18,157 bases of DNA from JALRAP01 sp046302815 (lineage in GTDB: Bacteria > Bacteroidota > Bacteroidia > AKYH767-A > OLB10), in the NCBI GenBank assembly GCA_046302815.1, contig JBKCHO010000008.1, forward strand, positions 1 through 18,157, in the 5' to 3' direction. Both the position numbers and the translations under genes were made by a program. The notes under the pieces are model-generated. The model had not been told where the DNA came from and ran no database searches. It was given only the letters and a program-made list of their open reading frames with translations. Numbering within the stretch: position 1 is the first letter of the stretch; each line of letters opens with the position of its first letter. Shown in pieces: positions 7,255 through 14,500 of this stretch.

Positions 7255-8729
7255 TATCCATTTTCGGCAGCGAACGTTTCAAAAACGACACACCAACACT
7301 TTCCAAATACGCAACAAGCATCGGCGGCACCACCGTCATGCCTTGCTGTGTGGTTTACCCGATTGACCAATCGGAAATTATCGCCTTACTAAATCTGGCC
7401 AAAAGCCATTCGCTTAAACTGTTTACCATTTCACGCGGACGGAATTTCGGATACGGCGAGGCCCAAGGTACCGAAGCCGGCCAGGTCATTGTCGATTTGT
7501 CACGCATGAACCGCATCGTAGAGGTGAATGAGACCTTGGCTTATGCCACCATACAACCCGGCGTATCGCAGCAAAATCTATTTGAGCATCTGCGAAAATC
7601 CAATAGCCGTTTACAACTCGACATCACCGGGGCAGGACTTGATGCATCCATCGTAGGCAACATTCTCGAAAGAGGATTTGGTCACACTGATTATGGCGAC
7701 CGCTTTGCACGAGTCATTCGAATGACTGCAGTACTCGCTGATGGCTCCACTGTGAAAACCGGATTCGGCTCCTTCGAGCATGCAAATGCCAAAAACACCT
7801 ATCGATATGGTATCGGTCCGATGCTCGATGGGTTATTGAGCCAATCCAATTTCGCCATCATTACGGAAATGACTTTCGAGTTGATGGCCAAACCCGAAAA
7901 GACCTGTATGTTCATCGTGTCGGCAAAAAAGCCGGAAGCATTTGCTCCATTGGTGGATGCCATTCGAGAATTGAAACTTGCAGGTGTGGTGAACAGCGCC
8001 GTTCATTTCGCCAACAAGTCGCGTGCCATAGGACAAAAAGAAAATCGTCTTGCAGGCTACTGGAACATGAGCGGATCCATCTCAGGACCGGTAGGTATGG
8101 TGAGTGCAAAAAAATCGATTGTGCGCGCAGCGTTGAAAAAAGCGGAACCGGGAGCAACAATCTGGTTTGTGGATCATACATTGATGCGATTAGCCTCTTT
8201 GGTGCATCGCCTTTTTTCCTTCTCACTTTACACTCCTTTAAAAGATGCATGGGATCTGCAGATGGGAGTTCCCACCGACAACCCACTTAAAGTGTTGTTG
8301 AACGATGAGTCTTTGGAAAGCGCAACTATCAACACCGCATCATACGATACCGGCTTCATTTGGATCAATGCCGTATGTGCTGCTGATGGAAGATCGGCCA
8401 AAACATTGCTAGAGTTAACATCCTCTCTGTTCAAAGAGCACGGCTATGAATTTCCTGTAACCTTCACCGCCATCAATCCTCGCTCTTTAATCATGATTAC
8501 CAATATCAACTACCCAAGAAACGAGGAGTCGATTGCAAAAGCCCATGCATTTTCGAAACGGTGCCATGAGGTATTGTTTGAAAATGGCTTTCTTCCCTAC
8601 AGGTCTGGTGCAGGAATGTTTGATGAAATCCCGAAACCTTCTTTTGCAAATCATGCATGGTTGAAAGGAATAAAAAACATTGCAGATAGTCAAAACATAT
8701 TGGCACCTGGGAAATATCACATAGGTTGA
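7224..8729 (+). CDS. VAO/PCMH-family FAD-dependent oxidase or dehydrogenase acting on para-substituted phenols
   Basis: The 501-residue protein has an FAD-binding PP loop TISRGRNFGYGEA (68-80), then GQVIVDLSRMNRI (86-98). It is followed by GNILERGFGHTDYGDRF (145-161) and YGIGPMLDGLLSQSNFAIIT (195-214), and ends NILAPGKY (491-498). These blocks match 4-cresol dehydrogenase, vanillyl-alcohol oxidase (VAO) and eugenol oxidase closely. Tyr459-Arg460 (FLPYRSGAGMFDEI) aligns with the VAO Tyr503-Arg504 pair, and Tyr77 with VAO Tyr108; these bind the phenolate of the substrate. By eye the place of VAO's flavin-linking His422 (near 421-425, SLIMI) holds no His or Tyr, so the FAD may be non-covalent; this needs an alignment. 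The ATG at 7224 lies inside the preceding gene; the next Met (39) would cut into the FAD domain. No signal peptide is present. Context suggests that the substrate is an N-acyl aromatic amino acid made by the upstream enzyme. Confidence 0.88.
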   Translation: MGQETSASSLISIFGSERFKNDTPTLSKYATSIGGTTVMPCCVVYPIDQSEIIALLNLAKSHSLKLFTISRGRNFGYGEAQGTEAGQVIVDLSRMNRIVEVNETLAYATIQPGVSQQNLFEHLRKSNSRLQLDITGAGLDASIVGNILERGFGHTDYGDRFARVIRMTAVLADGSTVKTGFGSFEHANAKNTYRYGIGPMLDGLLSQSNFAIITEMTFELMAKPEKTCMFIVSAKKPEAFAPLVDAIRELKLAGVVNSAVHFANKSRAIGQKENRLAGYWNMSGSISGPVGMVSAKKSIVRAALKKAEPGATIWFVDHTLMRLASLVHRLFSFSLYTPLKDAWDLQMGVPTDNPLKVLLNDESLESATINTASYDTGFIWINAVCAADGRSAKTLLELTSSLFKEHGYEFPVTFTAINPRSLIMITNINYPRNEESIAKAHAFSKRCHEVLFENGFLPYRSGAGMFDEIPKPSFANHAWLKGIKNIADSQNILAPGKYHIG

Positions 8730-8757
8730 ACAAAAAACAAACCGTTTGAGCTAAAAT

Positions 8758-8791
8758 AAAAAGGGGGACTCCATAAGGAATCCCCCTTTTT
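8758..8791. terminator. Bidirectional Rho-independent terminator
   Basis: AAAAAGGGGGACTCC (8758-8772) pairs with GGAATCCCCCTTTTT (8777-8791) around the loop ATAA, a 15-base-pair stem with one mismatch. The flanking A and T runs let it work in both directions. It lies 29 bases after the flavoprotein stop and 21 bases from the stop of the convergent surface-protein gene, so it serves both. Confidence 0.92.
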
Positions 8792-8811
8792 GCATTTGCA
8801 ATTAATTACAA

Positions 8812-11800
8812 TTAATCGCGGGTAAGAATAAGCTTGTTGGTGTAAACATTGTTACCAGTATTCACTTGGTAGATGTAGATACCAGGCGCGAGATTAGCGC
8901 CATCCAATTCAACACTGTAAAGCTTTTCAGCTTCAACAGCTCCGTTGAAGAGTGTGGCAACCTTGGTGCCGTTCAATGTGTACACTTCCACTACTGCATT
9001 ATCAACTCCGTTAGCCAAGCTAAACTCGATGCTGGCTTTTTGTGTAAACGGATTTGGATAAGCCCTTACAGACAAATCGTAAACAGGCTCGAGCTCGCCG
9101 TCTGTCTCACGAACAACTGCTGTTGGTGCTGTATTGGAGAATCCAACCAACACACGGCACTTGTCGAAGCCACGGTTAAATGCATCACATGCCTGATTGA
9201 TTTGTGAAAGACTTGGTGCACCGGAAGGCAATGCTCCAGCCAAAGCCTGATTAGCCAACGCAAACAAACCAGCAACGGTGTTATTCGCACCGAGGTAGTT
9301 GATCACAGCGGTTGGGATAACGAAGGTTTGATTGGTTCCAGGGACTGCAGTTGCAGTTGGATTAACACAACCAGTACCTGACGATTGAGCCGTTGTTAAA
9401 TACTTACCAGTAATCTGTAACGATCCCAAGGCGGTTCCAGGAACACGAAGGTTGAATCCAAGAGCGATGGTCTGACCCAACAATGTGTTGGCGAATTGTC
9501 CAGTGCTCTTAAGTGATATACCTACAGGGTTGCTACAAGTAGCTGTTCCATTAAGTGCAGCATGTGTTCCACCAGCAGGAAGTCTCAAGAAGATACATCC
9601 GCTATTGGCATCAGAGTAGGTCAAGGTAAGCTTGTTAGAGCCACCACCCACAACCAATGGGTTGCCATTAAGCATGCTTAACAACAGAGGCTTGGTTGTT
9701 TGACCAGTACAGTTGGTTCCGCCACCTTGTCCATAATATCCTTGTGTATAGGTACAGAAGCGATCTCCAGCACATTCAAATGTTACAGAGCAAGTGCTGG
9801 TGCAATTCACACCATTCAAGCTGTTGGTAACAGTAAGCGTGAAGGTAGCAGGACCTGTTCCAGCTGTGTAGGTAACAGTAGCTGTGTTAGCACCACCTGT
9901 GATAGACCAGCCGCTTCCAGTTACATTCCAAGAGTAACTAGTAGCGTTGGTTGCAGTCGAAGTAAGGGTGTTGCCAGTAGATCCGCAAACAGGAAGTGTT
10001 GTAGGAGCAGTCAAAGCACATGTTGGGTTGGCCAACACAAGAACATTGAAGCTGCATGTGCCAACATTGCCACACTCATCGGTAGCAGTGCAAGTAACGG
10101 TGGTTGTTCCAACAGGATAAGCATCCTCAAGGGTCAAACCGTCGCTACGAACGCAGGTAACAGGAACTGTTCCGTCGCAATTATCGGTAGCAGTAGATAC
10201 GAAACTAATATTACCAGCATCGCCAACACATACGGTGATGTCGCCACTACCGCTGTTGCATGTTACTACTGGAGCTTCGGTGTCAACCTTCCAAGAGATC
10301 GTGCGGGTTTCAGATGAGGTGTTGCCACATGCATCGGTAGAAGTGAAGGTACGGGTCTGGCTGTTCTGACAACCGTTAACCGATACGGCACCGTCAGTTG
10401 CACTGACAGTTACTTGGTCGCAGTTGTCGGTAGCAGTTGCCGTTCCCAAAGCAGCGTTGATCACTGCAGCGGATGGGTTGCAGCCCAGGTCAGCGCCGTT
10501 GGCAACAGAACCGGTAGCCGTGATCACTGGAGCAGTCAAGTCAACCTTCCAAGAGATCGTGCGGGTCTCAGATGAGGTGTTGCCACATCCGTCAGTTGAA
10601 GAGAAGTTACGGGTCTGTGAACGCATGCAGCCGTTGTTTACAACAGCGTCAGTAGTTACATCAACCGTAACAGCTCCACATGCATCTGTGGCAGTTGCTG
10701 AACCCAATGCAGCTTCAATTTGAGAAGCAGTAGGGTTGCAACCTAGATCGCTGTTGTTGGCAACAGAGCCGGTAGCAGTAATTACAGGAGCAGTTACATC
10801 GTATGTATAAGTAAAGGTCTGAACCCAATCAGAAGTATTACCACAACCATCGGTTGCGCGATAAGTGCGTACCAAAGTCTTGGTGCACCCGCCGCTGATT
10901 TGATCAGGCAATGCAGAAACGGTAACGCCTGTGCAATTGTCAGAGGCTGTGATTAAACCAATGTTGGCTGCAGGAATAGTAGGGTTGCAACCGAAGGTCT
11001 GGTCAGCAGGTCCGCTAATAGTTGGAGGGATGTTATCGTTGATGGTGATGATTTGCGTGCAAGAGGAGGCATTGCCACAAGCATCGGTGAAGTTGTAGGT
11101 ACGGGTAATGGTGCCTCCGCAGCTTCCACCAACCAATGGGCCGTCAGTGTAAGATACATTCACTGTTCCGCTGATATCGGAAGCCGTTCCACCAATGGCA
11201 AGGAATTGGGCCAAAGTGGATGCTCCTGCGGGAACCTCAGAAGAACAAGTGTAGGTAGCCGGAGGAGGACAGGTAACTGTAGGAGGAGTTACATCTGGTG
11301 TTCCAACAACACATACCGTATCTGTGGCGGCGCAGTTAGAAAATTGTGGGTTGTTTACAGTTAAAACATAGCAACCGGCAGAGTTAACTACAGGTGTTGC
11401 CGTATTTGCTCCAGAAACAATATTGCCACCGGAGCCGGGGACAACAGACCATGAATAAATAGCACCGGGGGTTAAGGAGGTGCCATCTAATGTTACTTGG
11501 GTTGTGGAGCACTCTAGATTCTTGTCAGATCCTGCGTTGGCATTTACTTCAGAGAAGTTTCCGAAAATGAATGGTCCGGCCACATCTTTCATCTCAGAGG
11601 TGAAAGAGGAAGAAGAACGGGTCTTCACCAAAAGGGAGCCAAATAATTGGAAGCAAGGCCCTGTGATTGGGTCAATGTCCAAACCAAACTTAGAAAAGTT
11701 GATAGCTACCTCAACATTAACGAGGGCGTCCATAGAATCGGATGCAGCAGCATTTTGTGCAGTAAGGTTACCCCAAGGAGCTGCGGCTACGGTTCCGTTG

Positions 11801-12921
11801 TTAACAACAGAGAAGAACAAGCATGAGCCTGCAGCACCGGGAAGTGGTGCGATTTCAGCATATCCAAAAGCGCCCGAACCTGTTCCACCATTGAAAACAC
11901 CGGTGAAGGTAAACTTCCTACCGGGTCCACCTGGAACAGTTTGAGGAGGGATAGCGTTGAATGCGGCAAGGGTAAGTCCTGAACCATCCATTTTAAGATC
12001 GTTCGGGTTAACCCAAATACGAACCGAGTAAAGAGGGTTGGTTCCTCCGTTAGAGTAATCAACAGAAACTAAAAGATCACCAGGAGACAAAAGCGAACCA
12101 TCGAAATCAAATTTTCCGGAGGTGTGTCCGCCATCGGGACCTGTGTTAGTGATACCTGTACCAGTTAAAACGGGAGCTGTACGGAACACCTCAAAATCGG
12201 TGTGAGCATCTCCGCTGGTATTACGGGTGGTTGCAAAAGCGTAACCCCAAAGGTCTCCAGCTTCGCCTGTAGAGAAATTGTACTCGCGGCGGATATGTCC
12301 ACCGACATCAATCAAATCGTTCTTTTGTTGTACGCCAGCAACCCCGATAGTCCAGGTTTGAGGATTGGCGCCATTCTTGTCAGGACCTCCCGCAAATGCC
12401 GAGCTGTCAACAGCTCCACCAGCAGTGTGGTTGTCGCGAGCAGCAACGGCATCAAGCAACAGGTATCCGTTAGTAGGATTTCCAGATGCATCAAAAGATA
12501 CAAATCTTGGGGAAATCTTGGGCACCGACATACGCTGTACATAGGTTAGATTTCGCTGAACCGGACCAAGCGCTTGATTACTTACCAAGCTCTTGAAATC
12601 GGCGGCGGATAATTGTGTTGCCAAACCGGTGCCGGCAGCATCAATACTAGTGTTGATAATGCCCATACCGAAACCAGGGTACGAGGCATTGTCCTTAAAC
12701 CAGTCGTCGTGTATCGCAGGATTTGCGACACCAACATAACCGCTCGTGAATGAACCGGGAGTGTTGGCGAACAAATCGCCTTCCACACCGAAGTTCGCCA
12801 CATTTACTGAGGTTGAACACTGCACTACCAGCTGCGCATGGGCGATGTTGCCCGTGAGTACCGATAACAACAATGTAACAACGACAGCCATACTCATTGA
12901 GTAAATTTTGCTGGACTTCAT
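8812..12921 (-). CDS. Large secreted surface protein with Cys-rich Ig/HYR-like repeats and T9SS type A sorting domain
   Basis: Read from the ATG at 12921 the protein has 1369 residues and begins with a signal peptide (hydrophobic core about 11-22, cleavage after AHAQ near 30). An upstream start at 13017 would put 32 non-signal residues in front and is rejected. Residues 31-458 form an unassigned N-terminal domain. A PKD/Ig-like unit with NANAGSDKNLEC follows (460-540). Residues 541-880 hold four related Cys-rich units with TAPVITATGSVAN, DLGCNP, CGNTSSETRTISWKVD and TDACGN motifs, and an HYR-like unit (882-963) with TVTCTATDECGN follows. Then come an Ig-like unit (967-1050) and a second unassigned domain (1051-1275). 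Residues 1284-1369 (VRAYPNPFTQKASIEF, LAPGIYIYQV) are the type A sorting domain. Structural or adhesive function is likely. No enzyme motif is seen. Confidence 0.9.
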   Translation of the reverse strand: MKSSKIYSMSMAVVVTLLLSVLTGNIAHAQLVVQCSTSVNVANFGVEGDLFANTPGSFTSGYVGVANPAIHDDWFKDNASYPGFGMGIINTSIDAAGTGLATQLSAADFKSLVSNQALGPVQRNLTYVQRMSVPKISPRFVSFDASGNPTNGYLLLDAVAARDNHTAGGAVDSSAFAGGPDKNGANPQTWTIGVAGVQQKNDLIDVGGHIRREYNFSTGEAGDLWGYAFATTRNTSGDAHTDFEVFRTAPVLTGTGITNTGPDGGHTSGKFDFDGSLLSPGDLLVSVDYSNGGTNPLYSVRIWVNPNDLKMDGSGLTLAAFNAIPPQTVPGGPGRKFTFTGVFNGGTGSGAFGYAEIAPLPGAAGSCLFFSVVNNGTVAAAPWGNLTAQNAAASDSMDALVNVEVAINFSKFGLDIDPITGPCFQLFGSLLVKTRSSSSFTSEMKDVAGPFIFGNFSEVNANAGSDKNLECSTTQVTLDGTSLTPGAIYSWSVVPGSGGNIVSGANTATPVVNSAGCYVLTVNNPQFSNCAATDTVCVVGTPDVTPPTVTCPPPATYTCSSEVPAGASTLAQFLAIGGTASDISGTVNVSYTDGPLVGGSCGGTITRTYNFTDACGNASSCTQIITINDNIPPTISGPADQTFGCNPTIPAANIGLITASDNCTGVTVSALPDQISGGCTKTLVRTYRATDGCGNTSDWVQTFTYTYDVTAPVITATGSVANNSDLGCNPTASQIEAALGSATATDACGAVTVDVTTDAVVNNGCMRSQTRNFSSTDGCGNTSSETRTISWKVDLTAPVITATGSVANGADLGCNPSAAVINAALGTATATDNCDQVTVSATDGAVSVNGCQNSQTRTFTSTDACGNTSSETRTISWKVDTEAPVVTCNSGSGDITVCVGDAGNISFVSTATDNCDGTVPVTCVRSDGLTLEDAYPVGTTTVTCTATDECGNVGTCSFNVLVLANPTCALTAPTTLPVCGSTGNTLTSTATNATSYSWNVTGSGWSITGGANTATVTYTAGTGPATFTLTVTNSLNGVNCTSTCSVTFECAGDRFCTYTQGYYGQGGGTNCTGQTTKPLLLSMLNGNPLVVGGGSNKLTLTYSDANSGCIFLRLPAGGTHAALNGTATCSNPVGISLKSTGQFANTLLGQTIALGFNLRVPGTALGSLQITGKYLTTAQSSGTGCVNPTATAVPGTNQTFVIPTAVINYLGANNTVAGLFALANQALAGALPSGAPSLSQINQACDAFNRGFDKCRVLVGFSNTAPTAVVRETDGELEPVYDLSVRAYPNPFTQKASIEFSLANGVDNAVVEVYTLNGTKVATLFNGAVEAEKLYSVELDGANLAPGIYIYQVNTGNNVYTNKLILTRD
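10282..10588. repeat. 49-base direct repeat inside the large surface-protein gene
   Basis: Positions 10282-10330 and 10540-10588 are identical except for one base, spaced by exactly 258 bases (86 codons). They encode the CGNTSSETRTISWKVD end of two adjacent Ig-like units. The rest of each unit is more diverged, so this segment is either a recent duplication remnant or a gene-conversion tract. Confidence 0.8.
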
Positions 12922-13283
12922 TGATTGTTTGTTTTTAGAGTTAGAATTATGAATTGGGTTTAGTAAACAAGGAGGTAACTGTTCCGTTGGCCGAAGGCAA
13001 CAAAACACATGCGACACAAAATGATTGTGCTAGTTTCATTCAGGTTTTCAAGTAAACATCGTCAAGCCTATTAGACCTATGCGACGAACTGGTTTTAGGG
13101 GGTAATAAGTAATTGCCGGCAAGCTAGCACCAAAAACAAACTCGTGTCAAGTCAATTCTTGCTGTTTTTGGCGAAAGCGTAGTAAATAGGGGTAAAAATT
13201 TCAATGGGTATATGTTCGTACAATTAAAATGGGGACTATAATCTTAGTAATTATTTGTTTTACATATTGTTAAATTAGATCAA
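12922..13283 (-). other. Probable long untranslated leader of the large surface-protein gene
   Basis: Between the ATG at 12921 and the best promoter (13313-13342, minus strand) lie close to 390 bases without a plausible gene. A search of this stretch by eye found no full TTTG/TAnnTTTG pair closer to the gene; TCATTTTG near 13018-13025 is one base off the -7 consensus but lacks a -33. If the distal promoter is used, this is an unusually long leader with room for a regulatory RNA structure. I could not identify a known riboswitch. Confidence 0.35.
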
Positions 13284-13313
13284 GCGTTAGTTGCCAACAG
13301 TTGTTGACAACGC
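13284..13313. promoter_or_regulatory. Operator-like dyad at the predicted start site of the large surface-protein gene
   Basis: Within 30 bases there are outer arms GCGTT (13284-13288) and AACGC (13309-13313), and two near-identical short palindromes, GTTGCCAAC (13290-13298) and GTTGACAAC (13303-13311), centred 13 bases apart. The block directly follows the -7 element on the minus strand, covering the expected transcription start, a typical repressor position. Confidence 0.45.
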
Positions 13314-13342
13314 AAAATTAGCAATAGTTGATGGGTGACAAA
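13313..13342 (-). promoter_or_regulatory. Bacteroidota promoter TTTG-N18-TAATTTTG
   Basis: On the minus strand TTTG (13339-13342) and TAATTTTG (13313-13320) are 18 bases apart and fit the consensus exactly. It points toward the gene ending at 8812, with its ATG at 12921, and starts about 65 bases after the end of the next minus-strand gene (13408). Confidence 0.5.
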
Positions 13343-13407
13343 ACTTATTTTTTACTGTGTTTAATCGTAGAATGTTGTCGACTTGTAAAACAATGTCTAG
13401 CATTTTT

Positions 13408-14310
13408 TCAGGGTCTCCGTTGTTTGTGTGGTGAATTGTTTGGCCGGGGTTGGGATGGATTTTGTTGTTCCGGTCGTGGCTTTTGAAGTCTGTTTGAAGG
13501 GTTATTGGGCCTGGGGGCCGATGGGTGAGTTTCCCGAAACCTACGAATGGGCTCCTTGAAGTTTTGCTGGACTCTAGGAGATGATACCCGCCTCGGCGCA
13601 TAAATCGATTGATGAAGCCTCGAAGTGCGATGTACCATCACTGGATGATAATGAGGATGGTGTGTAATAAACACCGCATGGAAATGCCCCCAAGCCAAGG
13701 GAGGCCAAGGCGACCACCAATCGGGATAATAACCCCAATACCAGGGCGAAACATACAACACAAAACTTGGTCCGAAGCAATGCCGAACACACGGCCAATA
13801 CCAAACATTGATCCATATATCTGAAGCCGTTTCCAAATCGGCGCTTGGACCCATATCCCCTTGATCATTCTCATCCGAATTCCTTGTTTCCTCGAATGGC
13901 TCTACAATCCTCGACTGTCCATACAGAGCATCGTCGCCTACAATCTGCAGAAGTGCATTATCAGGTCCTTGCTTTTGTATTTCTACGACGGCCACATCCT
14001 GTTGTTCATTTTCTGATATCACAGCTGTGATGATTAGTATTCTTTCATCACCCTTGCCATCGGCTGAGACGCGCATATAATCCACCTTCCCATCCAAATT
14101 CAAATCCAAGTTGTTAACTCCGTTCGAAGAGTTGTTAATCCTTCGTTCGAAGTCCTGAGGTGTTTCCGAATCCTTAAGTTGGCCCAATGCTGCCTCCAAA
14201 CTGAAGTGGTCGCCTGGAAGTCTGGTACTATCGGCTTTTGAGGCCATTGAATCGGATGTTATTGCAACCAAAGAAATGCAAACCATCGTCTTCAGAATGT
14301 TGTTAATCAT
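13408..14310 (-). CDS. Exported Bacteroidota protein of unknown function with Trp/Tyr/His-rich segment
   Basis: The 300-residue product begins with a signal peptide (MINNILKTMVCISLVAI, cleavage near SMA-S). A GTG nine codons upstream (14337) is an alternative start that only lengthens the basic N-region. Residues 36-132 form a compact domain: SLEAALGQLKDSETPQDFERR, then D69-x-N-x-D-G-x-x-D77, which has the form of an EF-hand/dockerin calcium loop, then ILIITAVISENEQQDVAVVEIQK and IVGDDALYG. I recognise this pattern from unnamed Bacteroidota proteins but know no function. A short acidic stretch (140-164) leads to a very aromatic segment (165-222: WYWP, PWYWGYYPDWWSPWPP, HHPHYHP), and the tail (236-300) is rich in Pro, Arg, Asn and Gln. 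It may be a periplasmic or outer-membrane-associated stress or envelope protein; that is a guess. Confidence 0.78.
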   Translation of the reverse strand: MINNILKTMVCISLVAITSDSMASKADSTRLPGDHFSLEAALGQLKDSETPQDFERRINNSSNGVNNLDLNLDGKVDYMRVSADGKGDERILIITAVISENEQQDVAVVEIQKQGPDNALLQIVGDDALYGQSRIVEPFEETRNSDENDQGDMGPSADLETASDIWINVWYWPCVRHCFGPSFVLYVSPWYWGYYPDWWSPWPPLAWGHFHAVFITHHPHYHPVMVHRTSRLHQSIYAPRRVSSPRVQQNFKEPIRRFRETHPSAPRPNNPSNRLQKPRPEQQNPSQPRPNNSPHKQRRP

Positions 14311-14384
14311 TTTGCGTCTGTTTAAAGATAGTTTCACCTTCCTGTTTTATGTCCCCGAAATAAGTGATGCCAGACACCCCTTGA

Positions 14385-14425
14385 TCATGATACTAGTCAT
14401 ATATAAACCATGATAGGTATCATGA
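14385..14425. promoter_or_regulatory. Operator-like triple CATGATA/TATCATG site between divergent genes
   Basis: CATGATA-GG-TATCATG (14409-14424) is an inverted repeat with seven-base arms. A third half site CATGATA lies at 14386-14392, and TCATGATAC (14385-14393) pairs exactly with GTATCATGA (14417-14425). The dyad ends 19 bases before the -7 element of the adhesin gene, overlapping the place of its -33 element, and is 75 bases from the start of the divergent gene. It is a good candidate for a dimeric regulator controlling one or both genes. Confidence 0.55.
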
Positions 14426-14443
14426 GCGCATCCATTAATATGA

Positions 14444-14451
14444 TAGCTTTG
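14444..14451 (+). promoter_or_regulatory. -7 element TAGCTTTG of the giant adhesin gene
   Basis: TAGCTTTG matches TAnnTTTG and lies 49 bases before the ATG at 14501. No TTTG is found 17-20 bases upstream, where the CATGATA/TATCATG dyad lies instead. This fits a promoter that depends on an activator at that dyad. Confidence 0.5.
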
Positions 14452-14500
14452 AACGATTTTGCCGCTTAAACCATTCTGTGCAAAAAGCATCCAAAACCCT

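Noticed and set aside
9700..10317. Plus-strand open frame of 205 codons rich in Ser, Thr and Cys
   Set aside because: It is the antisense shadow of the Cys/Thr-rich repeats in the large surface protein.
12922..13017. Upstream start for the large surface protein at 13017
   Set aside because: The added 32 residues have no signal character and the signal peptide begins exactly at the ATG at 12921.
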